Origin: Actinacidiphila acidipaludis
GTDB lineage: Bacteria > Actinomycetota > Actinomycetes > Streptomycetales > Streptomycetaceae
Direction of reading: 5' to 3'
Assembly (NCBI RefSeq): GCF_019890725.1
Contig: NZ_JAINZZ010000023.1
Coordinates: forward strand, 47,089-111,088
DNA length: 64,000 nucleotides
Shown here one piece after another: positions 34,250 to 44,579 of the stretch. The translations under genes were made by a program, and so were the position numbers. The notes beneath the pieces are model-generated. The model worked only from the letters and a program-made list of their open reading frames with translations. It had not been told where the DNA came from and ran no database searches. Each line of letters starts with the position of its first letter. Position 1 is the stretch's first letter.

Positions 34250-34825
34250 TCATCCGTGCTGGTCGGCGACCGTGAACTCGTCGGGCGGAGCGGCCGGCTG
34301 GAACCAGCTCGCGGTCCCCCCGCCGTCGTCCGCCCCAGGGGCCCACGCGGGCCGCGGGCCGGGTTCCGTCGCCGCTTCCTCGTCCGGGACCTCGTCGAGC
34401 ACCTTGAACACCCAGGTCCGGTAGGACCAGAAGCGGAACGCGGTGGCCACGCCGACGCCGACGAACTTGAAGACGTTGCTCTGCAACCGGCCGTCCCAGC
34501 CGAGCCCGTAGGTCGCGGCGTAGAGAACGGAGTTCTCGATGACCAGACCGACGAGGCTGAAGCCGAAGAACAGCGCGAGCTCCCGGGCGCGGCTGCCGCC
34601 GTCCCGGTCCCGGTAGGTGAAGAACCGGAAGCCCACGTAGTTGCAGACGATGGAGATGAACGTGGCCAGCACGCTGGCCCGGACGGTCTGCAGGCCCCAG
34701 TAACGCTGGATCGCGTTGAAGGCCAGCAGGTTGACCACGACGCCCGCCAGACCGACCACGCCGAACTTCGCGATCTCCCGGTAGAAGTGGCCCAGCCGCG
34801 ACGGGAGTGCGTGCCGGCCGCTCAC
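34250..34825 (-). CDS. GtrA-family membrane protein
   Basis: 191 aa from the GTG at 34825, whose GTGA overlaps the stop of the upstream Dpm1-like gene. Four membrane segments fit the GtrA family (IAKFGVVGLAGVVVNLLAFN, VLATFISIVCNYVGFRFF, LALFFGFSLVGLVIEN, FRFWSYRTWVF). GtrA proteins are thought to move polyprenyl-phosphate-linked sugars across the membrane, which fits coupling to a polyprenyl-phosphate glycosyltransferase. The C-terminal ~45 residues are an acidic Pro/Ala-rich tail. Confidence 0.88.
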   Translation of the reverse strand: MSGRHALPSRLGHFYREIAKFGVVGLAGVVVNLLAFNAIQRYWGLQTVRASVLATFISIVCNYVGFRFFTYRDRDGGSRARELALFFGFSLVGLVIENSVLYAATYGLGWDGRLQSNVFKFVGVGVATAFRFWSYRTWVFKVLDEVPDEEAATEPGPRPAWAPGADDGGGTASWFQPAAPPDEFTVADQHG

Positions 34826-35619
34826 GAGCGGCGGTTGCGCAGACGAAGGCGCACCGGCATCACGGCGGACTCGACCTGCGTCGACATGCTCATCTTGGAG
34901 ACGCCCTCGGTGCGCTCCTCGAAGTGGATGGGGATCTCGACCGCGCTGTGACCCCGGCGCACGGCCAGGAACTTCAGCTCCACCTGGAAGCTGTAGCCGG
35001 CGCTGGTCAGCGAGTCGAGGCCGATGTCGCGCAGCGTCTGCGCCGGCCACAGGTTGAAGCCGGCCGTGATGTCCCGGATCCGGGTGTCCAGCACCGCGCG
35101 GGCGTAGCGGTTGGCGAACCGCGACAGCAGCTGCCGGTGCTTGCCCCACTCCGTGTCCAGCGAGCCGCCGTCCACGTAGCGGCTGCCGACCACGAAGCCC
35201 GCGCCCGTCGACAGGGCGGTGCCCAGCATCTGCGGGACGGCGGACGCCGGGTGGCTGCCGTCGGCGTCCATCTGGACGACGAACTCGGCGCCGTCGTCGA
35301 GGGCCGCCTGCATCCCGGCCGCGTAGGCGCGGCCGAGACCGTCCTTCTCGGTGCGGTGCAGGACGCTCATCCGGCGGCGGCCGTCCCAGAGGTACTTCTC
35401 CGCCAGTTCCTCGGCGAGCCGGCCGGTGCCGTCCGGGCTGGAGTCGTCCACGATCTTCAGGTGCAGGCCCGGCAGCGGCAGGCTCATCACGATCTCGGTC
35501 ATGCGCGGGAGGTTGGCGGCCTCGTTGTAGGTCGGCATGACGATGGTCAGCGGTCTCTGGGCCCAGGTCGGCGGCAGCTCCACGAGCGGGCGCCGAACGG
35601 CCGGAGTGGGAACGTGCAT
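34822..35619 (-). CDS. GT2 polyprenyl-phosphate glycosyltransferase (Dpm1-like)
   Basis: 265 aa; GAGGAGAG precedes the ATG at 35619. The GT-A fold is clear: TIVMPTYNEAANLPRM, LKIVDDSSPDGTG, RTEKDGLGRAYAAGMQAAL, and the metal-binding VVQMDADGSHP. SRYVDGGS and a C-terminal IPIHFEERTEGVSKMS complete the dolichol-phosphate-mannose-synthase pattern. No C-terminal membrane anchor is present, and the GtrA protein encoded next may supply membrane association. It probably makes polyprenyl-phosphate-mannose or -glucose for the GT39-type enzymes upstream. Confidence 0.9.
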   Translation of the reverse strand: MHVPTPAVRRPLVELPPTWAQRPLTIVMPTYNEAANLPRMTEIVMSLPLPGLHLKIVDDSSPDGTGRLAEELAEKYLWDGRRRMSVLHRTEKDGLGRAYAAGMQAALDDGAEFVVQMDADGSHPASAVPQMLGTALSTGAGFVVGSRYVDGGSLDTEWGKHRQLLSRFANRYARAVLDTRIRDITAGFNLWPAQTLRDIGLDSLTSAGYSFQVELKFLAVRRGHSAVEIPIHFEERTEGVSKMSMSTQVESAVMPVRLRLRNRRS

Positions 35620-35737
35620 GGTCTCTCCTCAGGGTCTCCTGCGCCCTCGTGAGCCGGTTCGTGACGAACGGCGGGTTCAGCCGGTGGGCAGGGTCGTGGG
35701 TCAGGTGGAGCGGGACGCGGCGAGGGTCCCGCTGCGG

Positions 35738-37354
35738 TCAGGTGTGCACCTTGCGGTCGGCGGCGGAGTCACCGGAGCTTCCGGTGGCGGCCGTCACGAC
35801 CCGCTTGAGGAGCAGGACCTGGATGTCCGTCAGCTTCGTGGTGCGGATGACGCGGAACTCCTTGCGGAGCACGTCGGCCGTCGCCTTGGGCATGTTCACG
35901 TACTGCAGACCGGGCGGTGAGGTGGTCACCAGCCACAGCCGGTCGGTCTTGGCCAGGCAGGCGTCCGGGTGCGTGCACTCGACCGCGTCGTACATGCCGG
36001 CCTGCTGCGGGGTGCGGGCCATCAGCACGTCGTGCGGGCGGCCGCTGTCGTCGCGCAGCTCGTAGGCCATCCCGCGCCGCTCGGTCATCACCCCGCCGAA
36101 CGCGATGCCGTCGTGCGGCTGCTGCCCGTCCTCGACGATGCGGGCCACGCCGCGGAAGTCCGGCTCGCCGAGGATCGGCCCGCGGGCCTCACGGATGCCC
36201 GGCAGCGCCGACCAGGCCAGGGCGGCGACCGAGGCCGCCGCGAGCACCCAGCCGACGGCGATCCGGAACGTCGGGGCCTGTCCGGCGAACCGCCCGGTGA
36301 CGGGCCCGGCCAGCCGGCACACCGCGACGGCCGCCAGCAGCACCCAGGCCGGCACGGTGAAGAGCAGATAGCGCGGCAGGAACAGGTGGAGCTGCGCCGC
36401 CGTCGCATAGGTGGCGAGCGGCGGCACCAGCACCCACAGCGCGAGCGGGAGCGCGTACCGTCCGGCGAAGCACAGGCCCACCAGGCCCAGCGCCATCACC
36501 GGGGCGCCGACCGCCCAGCTTCCGAACAGGTGCTGGGGGAGGTTCACCAGGTCCTTGGTGCCCGGGTTGTTCCAGGAGATCTGGCCCTTCTGCGTGGACC
36601 CGGCCGCCGCCATCGGCAGCACGAAGCACAGCCCCATCGTGCCCGCGGCGGCGTACGCCCAGGCGGCGATGTGGTCGCCGCGGCGGCGCGCGATGACGAC
36701 GATGACCACGTGCGGCAGCAGCACCGCCATGGACGCCAGGTGGCTCCAGCCGATCAGCGGCACCGACAGCGTGTAGCCGATCCACCCCTTGAACGTCGGC
36801 TGTTCCAGCGCCCGGACCAGCAGCAGCGTGGAGAGCAGGACCGCCGCCACGGCGAACGCGTACGGCCTCGCCTCCTGCCCGTAGCGGGTCACCGTGGGCA
36901 CCACGGCGAAGGCGAGTCCGGCCGCGACGCCCACCTGGGTGGTGAACATCCGCCGGGCCAGCAGGGCCAGCAGTCCCGCCGCGGCGCCCATCGCGATCGC
37001 CGACGGCAGCCGCAGCGCGCTCGCGGAGTCGCCGGCCGCGTCCACCCAGAAGTGCATCAGGATGTAGTACGGGGTGAACACCGCGTCGATGCTGCGGATC
37101 AGGTGGCCCAGGTCCCCGAAGGACAGCCCGGCCGCCCACCAGGTGGCGTGCTCGTCGCGCCACAACTGCCGGCCGCCGAGGTCCTTCAGGATCGAGACGA
37201 GGGCGGCGGCGGTCGGCAGGAGGAACAGGGCCGCGGTCGCGAACGGACTCCACCTTCGGACGGCGGTCCCGCCGCCGTCCGCGGTCTCCTGGTCGCCGAG
37301 CCGCCCGGCATCGTTGTCGGCAAGGCCGTTCAGCGCGGATGTGTCGACGGTCAT
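35738..37354 (-). CDS. GT39-like membrane glycosyltransferase
   Basis: 538 aa. ATG at 37354 overlaps the upstream stop (ATGA). About ten to eleven hydrophobic segments are visible. The first loop carries QLWRDEHATWW, where the DE pair matches the catalytic site of GT39/ArnT/PMT enzymes that use polyprenyl-phosphate sugars, followed by YGQEARPYAF, another family landmark. A C-terminal periplasmic domain (~400-538) follows. The acceptor is unknown. A short stem-loop (35709-35733) lies between this gene and the Dpm1-like gene. Confidence 0.85.
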   Translation of the reverse strand: MTVDTSALNGLADNDAGRLGDQETADGGGTAVRRWSPFATAALFLLPTAAALVSILKDLGGRQLWRDEHATWWAAGLSFGDLGHLIRSIDAVFTPYYILMHFWVDAAGDSASALRLPSAIAMGAAAGLLALLARRMFTTQVGVAAGLAFAVVPTVTRYGQEARPYAFAVAAVLLSTLLLVRALEQPTFKGWIGYTLSVPLIGWSHLASMAVLLPHVVIVVIARRRGDHIAAWAYAAAGTMGLCFVLPMAAAGSTQKGQISWNNPGTKDLVNLPQHLFGSWAVGAPVMALGLVGLCFAGRYALPLALWVLVPPLATYATAAQLHLFLPRYLLFTVPAWVLLAAVAVCRLAGPVTGRFAGQAPTFRIAVGWVLAAASVAALAWSALPGIREARGPILGEPDFRGVARIVEDGQQPHDGIAFGGVMTERRGMAYELRDDSGRPHDVLMARTPQQAGMYDAVECTHPDACLAKTDRLWLVTTSPPGLQYVNMPKATADVLRKEFRVIRTTKLTDIQVLLLKRVVTAATGSSGDSAADRKVHT

Positions 37355-39276
37355 TGCTTCACCCAGATTCGGTAGTCGCCCGAACCGATGGTCGTGGTGA
37401 AGGGCAGCACGGCCACCAGGCGATAGTGCGGATTGCCCTTCAGGGCGTCCATGACGGCCTGGTCGTTGTCGGGTGTCACACCGCCGCGCAGCACGATCGC
37501 GTTGTAGCGCCCGTCCATGACGGCGGCGTGGAAGGCGGCAGGGCCGGAGTAGTGCTTGCCGTCCTTGGCGTCGTAGTCCAGGTTGAACGTGTTCTGCCAC
37601 TGGTTCCACGTGGTGACGTCCTGGAGGTAGTACGCGGGTACCTCGCTCTCCTCCGCGAGATAGGTGCCCTTGTCGTTCACCACCGTCCGCATGTAGGCGA
37701 CCATGTTCGTGGAGTCGGGGAAGCTGTACTCGTCGTGGGCCTGCACCATGCCGAACGTGAGCGTGCCGACGTAGAGCATGATCCCCAGCTGCGGGTTCCT
37801 GAAGTGCGGTCCGACCAGGCGCGCAAGACCGAGCCCTGCCATCGGCGCCGCGAACAGCAACCCGAAGCCGACGTGCTTGAACAGCGAGGTCTCCGTGCCG
37901 AGGTGAATCTGGTACAGCGGTGCCAGCAGCGTGGAACCGGTGAGCACGACGCCCAGCGAGATGCGGCGCAGCGGCCCGGGGGTGGCGCTTCCCACCCACG
38001 GCATCTCGCCCATGCGCGCCCGCATCCCGTAGGCGATCGAACCGCCCACCGCGGCCAGGGCGAGTAGGCCACCCCAATTGGCGCAGTCCCGCAGCATCTG
38101 CATCGCGGTGTCCGTGCCGTGCGCCCGGTTGGTGGTGGTCTGACTGATGCCGCCGATGTGGCCGGTCACCAGACTTCCGGCACCGAGCAGGACCGCGCAC
38201 CCGATTCCCAGGACCACACCGCGGGCCAGTGCCCGCCATCCCCGGTGGCGGTAGGCGGTGATCACCGCGAGCAGGACGAGGGTGGGCAGGAACAGGCCGG
38301 ACGCGTACTTGGTGCCGAACGCGAGCACGGCCGGAGGCGCGGCGAGCAGGACAGCCAGGGTGTGCGTCCGGCCGGTACGCACGACGACCCACGCGGAGAG
38401 CGAGAGCAGGAACAGCGCGGGGGCGTCGAAGGTGGCGAAGTAGCCGAGGAAGACAGTGGACTGTACGACCGAGAAGAGCGCCGCCGCCCCCAGCGCGGCG
38501 CGCACATTGAACATCCGCTGCGTCGTCGCGTACAACAGCCCGGTGGTGCCGAGCATGAACGCGAGGCTGACGACCCGCACGCCGGTGAGGCCGAAGTGGG
38601 TGTCCACTACGGCGGCGAGCACCGGATAAAGCTTGGGGTAGCCGGAGAAGTACCCGTTGAAGTCCACCGGGAGCGGGGTGCCGTGCAGGAGGTTGGCGAG
38701 CTCGTAGTGGCCGGAGGCGATGTACAACGCCTCGTCCTCGAACGCCGTCCCCCGCAGCCGCAGCGACAGCACGGCCTGGACCAGCAGCACGCAGGCCAGC
38801 AGGATGCGGCCCAGCCGGACGCTGCGCCGCGCGTCGAACGACCACGCCGACTCGGGCACGTCCGGCAGGACGTAGCCGGGCGGCACGCTCTCCGCCTCAT
38901 AAGCCGCGTACCCGGCGTCCGGCTCGTCCAGGGCGTAGGTGTCCACCGGCGCGGCCTGCTCGTGCGTGCCGTACGCCCCGTTCACGGCCTGGTCGTAGTA
39001 GGGAGCCCGCGGGTACTCCTGACCCGCGGACGGGCCCGGGCCGGGCGTGCTTTCGCCGTACGGATCATCGGTGTACGACGGGCTCGGCGGGGTAAACGTC
39101 TCCGCGTAGCTGTAGGCCGGCGGCGCTTCCTCGTAGGCGTACTGCGGGGCCTGGTAACCCGGTTCGGGCTCGGGTTCGGGCGCCGGACGGTCGTCCGGCG
39201 CGTTGACCGCCCAGGACGGCTGGGACCTGCCGCGCTGCTCGTGTGCCCCGGGTCTCGGGGGCCTCCAGTCGCTCAC
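37351..39276 (-). CDS. GT39-like membrane glycosyltransferase with disordered N-terminus
   Basis: 641 aa from the GTG at 39276, overlapping the stop of the GH26 gene (GTGA) with AGGA just upstream. Residues 1-145 are a Pro/Tyr/Glu/Ala-rich, probably disordered cytoplasmic region. From ~150 about ten membrane segments begin (RILLACVLLVQAVLSLRL). The first loop has AFEDEALYIASGHYE, again with the DE pair, then YFSGYPKLYPVLAAV. A soluble C-terminal part (~530-641) ends near IWVKQ. It is coupled to the next GT39 gene (ATGA). Confidence 0.83.
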   Translation of the reverse strand: MSDWRPPRPGAHEQRGRSQPSWAVNAPDDRPAPEPEPEPGYQAPQYAYEEAPPAYSYAETFTPPSPSYTDDPYGESTPGPGPSAGQEYPRAPYYDQAVNGAYGTHEQAAPVDTYALDEPDAGYAAYEAESVPPGYVLPDVPESAWSFDARRSVRLGRILLACVLLVQAVLSLRLRGTAFEDEALYIASGHYELANLLHGTPLPVDFNGYFSGYPKLYPVLAAVVDTHFGLTGVRVVSLAFMLGTTGLLYATTQRMFNVRAALGAAALFSVVQSTVFLGYFATFDAPALFLLSLSAWVVVRTGRTHTLAVLLAAPPAVLAFGTKYASGLFLPTLVLLAVITAYRHRGWRALARGVVLGIGCAVLLGAGSLVTGHIGGISQTTTNRAHGTDTAMQMLRDCANWGGLLALAAVGGSIAYGMRARMGEMPWVGSATPGPLRRISLGVVLTGSTLLAPLYQIHLGTETSLFKHVGFGLLFAAPMAGLGLARLVGPHFRNPQLGIMLYVGTLTFGMVQAHDEYSFPDSTNMVAYMRTVVNDKGTYLAEESEVPAYYLQDVTTWNQWQNTFNLDYDAKDGKHYSGPAAFHAAVMDGRYNAIVLRGGVTPDNDQAVMDALKGNPHYRLVAVLPFTTTIGSGDYRIWVKQ

Positions 39277-40310
39277 GGCTTCCTCACGTCGACCCCGTAG
39301 GGCTTGCCGGCCGCCTGGCGGCGGAACTCGGCGGCGGCCGTGGAACTGCTGTCCACCCGCCAGTCGGTCTCCTTGTTGTAGTCGAACCAGACGAAGCCGA
39401 CCACGTCGGAGCGCTTCGCGGTGCCGCGGAAGAGGTCGTCGATGTCCGCCGGCTTGCGCTGTCCGCCCTCGGAGGCCGTCTCGGCGATGACGAACGGCTT
39501 CTTGGTGAAGCCACGCACCTCGTCCATCGTCGGGTCGTACAGCGTCTTGTAGGTGTGCGGTCCGTTCAGGGCGTAGTAGCCGATGACACCGACCCAGTCG
39601 ACGTAGCCGTCACCGGGCCAGAACGGTTTGAGGCGCACCGACTTCATGGGCGCGATCACGTTGGGGCTCCACACCCAGATGACCTGGGTGGCGCCCTCGT
39701 CGGCGAAGACGTCGTGCACGTGCTTCCACGCGCTGACGAACTGCTGCGGGGTCGCCTTCTTCGTCCCCCACGGGTACCAGAAGCCGTTCATCTCGTGGGC
39801 GAAGCTGATCGCGACCGGCAGGTTGAGCTCCTTGACGGACTGGGCGTACTGGTGGATGTACGCGTCGTCCTTGCCCGCGGCGATGTCCGCGAGCGACTCC
39901 TTCATCGGCTCCCACGCGATGAAGGACAGTGCCCCGTAGTCCCAGGTGTCCTGCACCTGCTGGGACTCGAACTGGTCGCCCCACGCGGCGTAGGACTCCA
40001 CCAGGTCGGGCTTCTTGCCGACCAGGCTCGCGTACTTCTGCAAGGGCTGCATCGAGGCCGGGAAGCCCGGCAGCGACACCCCGAAGTACTTCTTCTCCGG
40101 CTTGAGCAGCGGCCGGATGTCGTACGGCAGGACCGGCTTGGCCGAGGCCTTGGCCCCGTCCGTGGGCGTGCCGGAGACGGACGGCTGCCCGCCCTCGGCG
40201 TGCTGGTACTTCTCCCGGCCGGACGAGGAGAAGGTGCTGCAGCCGGCGGTCACCGTCAGCAGCAGGCCGACCGCAGCCGCGGCGGCCAGGGAACGTATGC
40301 GGGAAGTCAC
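39273..40310 (-). CDS. GH26-like glycan hydrolase, lipoprotein
   Basis: 345 aa from the GTG at 40310, which overlaps the GT2 stop. The signal peptide ends in a lipobox, VTAGC, with Cys24. The barrel resembles GH26 mannanases and related beta-1,3/1,4-glycan hydrolases: ISFAHEMNGFWYPWG (acid/base Glu) and KKPFVIAETASEGG (nucleophile Glu), with IWVWSPNVI between. Exopolysaccharide operons often encode a hydrolase that trims or releases the chain, in line with its place directly after the synthase. Confidence 0.85.
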   Translation of the reverse strand: MTSRIRSLAAAAAVGLLLTVTAGCSTFSSSGREKYQHAEGGQPSVSGTPTDGAKASAKPVLPYDIRPLLKPEKKYFGVSLPGFPASMQPLQKYASLVGKKPDLVESYAAWGDQFESQQVQDTWDYGALSFIAWEPMKESLADIAAGKDDAYIHQYAQSVKELNLPVAISFAHEMNGFWYPWGTKKATPQQFVSAWKHVHDVFADEGATQVIWVWSPNVIAPMKSVRLKPFWPGDGYVDWVGVIGYYALNGPHTYKTLYDPTMDEVRGFTKKPFVIAETASEGGQRKPADIDDLFRGTAKRSDVVGFVWFDYNKETDWRVDSSSTAAAEFRRQAAGKPYGVDVRKP

Positions 40311-41941
40311 GCGGTCGCCTTCTGGGAACGGGGCTGAACGAGAACACGGCCGGCGATCATCGCGTAGAAGAGTCCGGCGGAGAGCATCAGGGCGAAGTCC
40401 GGGGGGTACATGGTGAACATCCGCCAGGCGGCGAGCACGACCCACAGCACGGCGGTGCCGCCGGTCCAGGCGATCATGCCGACCCAGTACCGGCGCATGC
40501 CGTTCTTCTTGGCGCCGTCGGAACCGGTGGGCTTCCAGCCCATCTCCCGCCCGCGGAGCACGTCCCAGACCGCGAAGACGTGCGACCAGCCGTACATCAT
40601 GCGGGCCGCCCACGCCTCGAGCCGGTACGGCGCCCGGTGCCACAGGGGCAGCACCAGTGCGACGTAGGCGACGCTCGGCAGCACCAGGACGCTCGCCTCG
40701 GCGCGCAGCAGTCCGGGCTTGAGGATCAGCAGGCCCAGCGGGATCAGCGGCGTGACGAAGGTCGCCAGCGCGGTCTGCAGGTAGTACAGGAACCCGGAGA
40801 CGTAGCAGAGCCGGGTGGTGAGGCGCATAGGGGTGTTCCAGAACCGCTTGCCGGTCAGCAGCGACAGGGAGCCCATGCACCAGCGGTACTGCTGGTTGTG
40901 GAAGGCGCCGACGGTGTCGGGGCACACCCCGGCGGCCAGCGCGACGGGCACGTACCGCAGTTTCCAGCCCAGACCGCGCAGGTCGAAGCCGGTGTACATG
41001 TCCTCGGAGTGCTCGATGAGGGAGACGCCGCCGATCTGCTCCAGGGCCTCCCGCCGGTAGAGCGCGCAGGAGCCGACACAGATGGAGCCGTCCTTGTCCT
41101 CCCGCGAGGTCTGCACCGAGCGGTAGAAGAGCTCCTGCACCGCGCCGGCGCCGCGCTCGATCCAGTTCTGCCGGTCGACGCTGCGGAAGAACTGCGGGGA
41201 CTGCACGATCGCGGTCCGCTCGTCCTCGTCCATGTGCGGCAGCAGCTCGTCGAGCAGGTCGGCGCGCGGGGCGAAGTCGGCGTCGAGGATCAGGATGTGG
41301 TCGCCGCCGGTGATGCCGAAGGCGTGGTTGAGGTTGCCGGCCTTCTTGAACCAGCCGCGGTTGGGGCGGACCACGTACTCGAACCCGAAGTGCCGGGCCA
41401 TGGCGGCGACCTCGGGCTCGGCCGCGTCGTCGAGGACGTAGGCGCGGACGGTGCCCCGGTAGGTCGAGGCCATCCGCTGCACGTACGTCCAGGTGTTGTG
41501 GAGCACCTCCAGCGGCTCGCCGCACACCGGCAGGAAGACGTCGACGCTCGGGTACGACGCCGGCTGCCAGCGCCGCACCATGCGGCGGTGCGCCTTCATG
41601 TCGAAGTCCTTGCTGAACCCGTCCAGGTACAGCGAGATCAGGTAGTCCGCCAGGAGCGGTGCCAGCAACGGCAGCAGCAGCCAGAACCAGGGGCTGGACG
41701 TCGTGAACAAGAACTGACTGGCGGCCAGGCACAGGAAGCTGAGCAGCGAGCAGACCGTCAGGATCCACAGCCGGCGGTGGGCATAAATGTACTTTTCACT
41801 GTCCGCGGGCGGCTGCGGAAGCAGCCCCTGCGGAAAGTCACCTTTCGCGCCACCCGCAAAGGTGAGGACGGAATTCCGCTTTCGGCGGCTCGGCGCCCTG
41901 TCTCCACGTCCGTCAACACGGGCGGATTGCACTGCACCCAT
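40307..41941 (-). CDS. BcsA-like processive GT2 membrane glycosyltransferase
   Basis: 544 aa from the ATG at 41941; in-frame GTG (41974) and ATG (41992) could extend it. Two N-terminal membrane segments precede the GT2 domain. The processive-synthase signature is complete: VRAYVLDDAAEPE, ILDADFAPR, SEDMYTGFDLRG, and QQYRWCMGS (the QxxRW motif). Four to five C-terminal membrane segments follow. The enzyme likely polymerises and extrudes a beta-linked glycan from UDP- or GDP-sugar. No PilZ domain is seen, so direct c-di-GMP control is not indicated. It is the first gene of a six-gene operon. Confidence 0.88.
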   Translation of the reverse strand: MGAVQSARVDGRGDRAPSRRKRNSVLTFAGGAKGDFPQGLLPQPPADSEKYIYAHRRLWILTVCSLLSFLCLAASQFLFTTSSPWFWLLLPLLAPLLADYLISLYLDGFSKDFDMKAHRRMVRRWQPASYPSVDVFLPVCGEPLEVLHNTWTYVQRMASTYRGTVRAYVLDDAAEPEVAAMARHFGFEYVVRPNRGWFKKAGNLNHAFGITGGDHILILDADFAPRADLLDELLPHMDEDERTAIVQSPQFFRSVDRQNWIERGAGAVQELFYRSVQTSREDKDGSICVGSCALYRREALEQIGGVSLIEHSEDMYTGFDLRGLGWKLRYVPVALAAGVCPDTVGAFHNQQYRWCMGSLSLLTGKRFWNTPMRLTTRLCYVSGFLYYLQTALATFVTPLIPLGLLILKPGLLRAEASVLVLPSVAYVALVLPLWHRAPYRLEAWAARMMYGWSHVFAVWDVLRGREMGWKPTGSDGAKKNGMRRYWVGMIAWTGGTAVLWVVLAAWRMFTMYPPDFALMLSAGLFYAMIAGRVLVQPRSQKATA

Positions 41942-42252
41942 GACAAATAATCCGGGCCTGAACAGGCCCGGCACCCCCCCACCGGAGTACATTCCTGCGA
42001 TAAAAACACTGCTGAGCCGCGTCAGTATAGCTGATGCTCGGCGTGCCTTTTTGCCCTATTTTATACGTTTCCTTGCACATATCCGCTCATCGGAGGTCCC
42101 CAGCTCATTTCTCGGGAGATGCGAAAGGACTGTCAACAGGCGGATACCTCGCATACAGGACATACAGCCCGTGAGTTGTGCATATGATGTGTGCGTATCA
42201 TGACGGCAGGGAGGGGAGAGCCGCCGCCGGCAAGCGCGGCGGCCAGTCGAGC
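41942..42252. promoter_or_regulatory. AT-rich divergent promoter region of the glycan locus
   Basis: This 311-bp gap between the GT2 gene and galU is clearly less GC-rich than its surroundings. On the minus strand TATACT (42029-42024) is a -10 candidate giving a 5' leader of about 75 nt. On the plus strand TATGAT (42183-42188) serves galU, with GGGAGGGGAG at about 42210-42219 and a small GCCGCCG/CGGCGGC hairpin before the ATG. No good -35 was found for either. Confidence 0.5.
41952..41971 (-). terminator. Hairpin followed by ATTATTT directly before the GT2 start
   Basis: CCGGGCCTG and CAGGCCCGG form a perfect 9-bp stem with a 2-nt loop on the minus strand, followed at once by ATTATTTG and then the ATG at 41941. 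The layout resembles a leader attenuator or terminator. If an upstream start is used the hairpin is coding and includes a TTA codon (GGA TTA TTT). Confidence 0.45.
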
Positions 42253-43176
<924 letters not shown>

Positions 43177-43218
43177 GACCGACCCCGTCGCCCTCCTGCC
43201 GCATCCCCGGAGAACACC

Positions 43219-44376
43219 GTGAACCACCTGTCCCAGATCAGACCTGCCCGCGTGCCGGAGACCGCGGCGAGCGAGGCGATCATCCTCGTCGGCGGGAAGG
43301 GGACCAGACTCCACCCGCTGACCACCCACACCCCCAAGCCGCTGCTGCCGGTGGCCGGCGTGCCCTTCCTCACCCACCAGCTGGCCCGCGCCGCCGCGGC
43401 CGGCGTCACCCGGGTGGTGCTCGCCACCTCCTACCTCGCCGGCCTCTTCGAGGACCGGTACGGCGACGGCAGCGGGCTCGGCCTGGAACTCGTCCACGTC
43501 ACCGAGGACGAGCCGCTCGGCACCGGCGGGGCGATCCGCAACGCCGCCCGGCACCTGACCTGCGGCCCCGACGACCCGGTGCTGGTCTTCAACGGCGACA
43601 TCCTCGCCGGCCTGGACATCGCCGCCCTGCGCGACGGGCACCGCGCCTCCGGCGCCGACGTCACCCTCCACCTGACCCGGGTTCCGGACCCGCGCGCCTT
43701 CGGCCTGGTCCCCACCGACCCCACCGGACGGGTGCTCGGCTTCCTGGAGAAGCCCGAGACGCCCGAACAGATCGTCACCGACCAGATCAACGCGGGCTGC
43801 TACGTCTTCAGCCGCCGGGTCGTCGACGCGATACCCGAGGGACGGCCGGTCTCGGTGGAACGCGAGACCTTCCCCGGCCTGCTCGCCTCCGGCGCGGTGC
43901 TGCGCGGCGTCTGCGACGACAGCTACTGGCTGGACCTGGGCACCCCGGCGGCGTTCGTGACCGGCTCGGCCGACCTGGTCCGCGGCCGCGTCGACTCCCC
44001 CGCGCTGCCCGGGCCCGCCGGCGAGTCGCTCGTGCTGCCCGGGGCCGTCGTCGCGCCCGGCGTGCTGCTCGGCGGCGGCACGGTGGTGTGTGAGGGCGCC
44101 GTCGTCGAGGCCGGCGCCGTCGTGGAGGGAAGCGTGGTCCTGCGCGGGGCGCGGGTCGGGGCGGGCACGCTGCTGCACCGCTCGGTCGTCGGCGAGGGCG
44201 CGGTCATCGGAGCGGAGTGCTCGATCGCCGAGGCCGTCGTCGGCGACCGCGCCGAGGTCGTCGCGGGCTGCCGGGTGCCGCGGGAGACCCGGATCGACTG
44301 CGGCGGCCGGTGGCCGGCCGGCCACGCGAGCACGGTGCCGGCGGCGCCGGCCGCCGCCGCGCCCGCCACGGGGTGA
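43219..44376 (+). CDS. NDP-sugar pyrophosphorylase, mannose-1-phosphate guanylyltransferase-like
   Basis: 385 aa from the GTG at 43219, GGAG upstream. The N-terminal half is a nucleotidyltransferase with VGGKGTRLHPLT, PKPLLPVAGVPFL, FNGDIL, FLEKP and YWLDLGTP. The C-terminal ~120 residues are a left-handed beta-helix of hexapeptide-type repeats (VLPGAVVAPGVLLGGGTVV). This matches actinobacterial GDP-mannose pyrophosphorylases, but glucose-1-phosphate thymidylyl- or uridylyltransferase activity cannot be excluded. A strong hairpin ends the galU transcript. Confidence 0.85.
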   Translation: MNHLSQIRPARVPETAASEAIILVGGKGTRLHPLTTHTPKPLLPVAGVPFLTHQLARAAAAGVTRVVLATSYLAGLFEDRYGDGSGLGLELVHVTEDEPLGTGGAIRNAARHLTCGPDDPVLVFNGDILAGLDIAALRDGHRASGADVTLHLTRVPDPRAFGLVPTDPTGRVLGFLEKPETPEQIVTDQINAGCYVFSRRVVDAIPEGRPVSVERETFPGLLASGAVLRGVCDDSYWLDLGTPAAFVTGSADLVRGRVDSPALPGPAGESLVLPGAVVAPGVLLGGGTVVCEGAVVEAGAVVEGSVVLRGARVGAGTLLHRSVVGEGAVIGAECSIAEAVVGDRAEVVAGCRVPRETRIDCGGRWPAGHASTVPAAPAAAAPATG

Positions 44377-44579
44377 GCGTCGCCCGCGGGGTCCGGCCCG
44401 CGGGTGGGCCTCCCTCGTGGGATGAGCGGCGCCCGCGGGTGGGCCTCCCCCGTGGGACGGGCCGCGCCCGCGGAACGAGCGTCGCCCGGACCCGGTGAGC
44501 GGCACCGGGTCCGGGCCCCGGGCGCTCGTGCCGTGCAGCACCCCGCCACGGCGAACGCGCACGCAGTCCCCGCACGACG

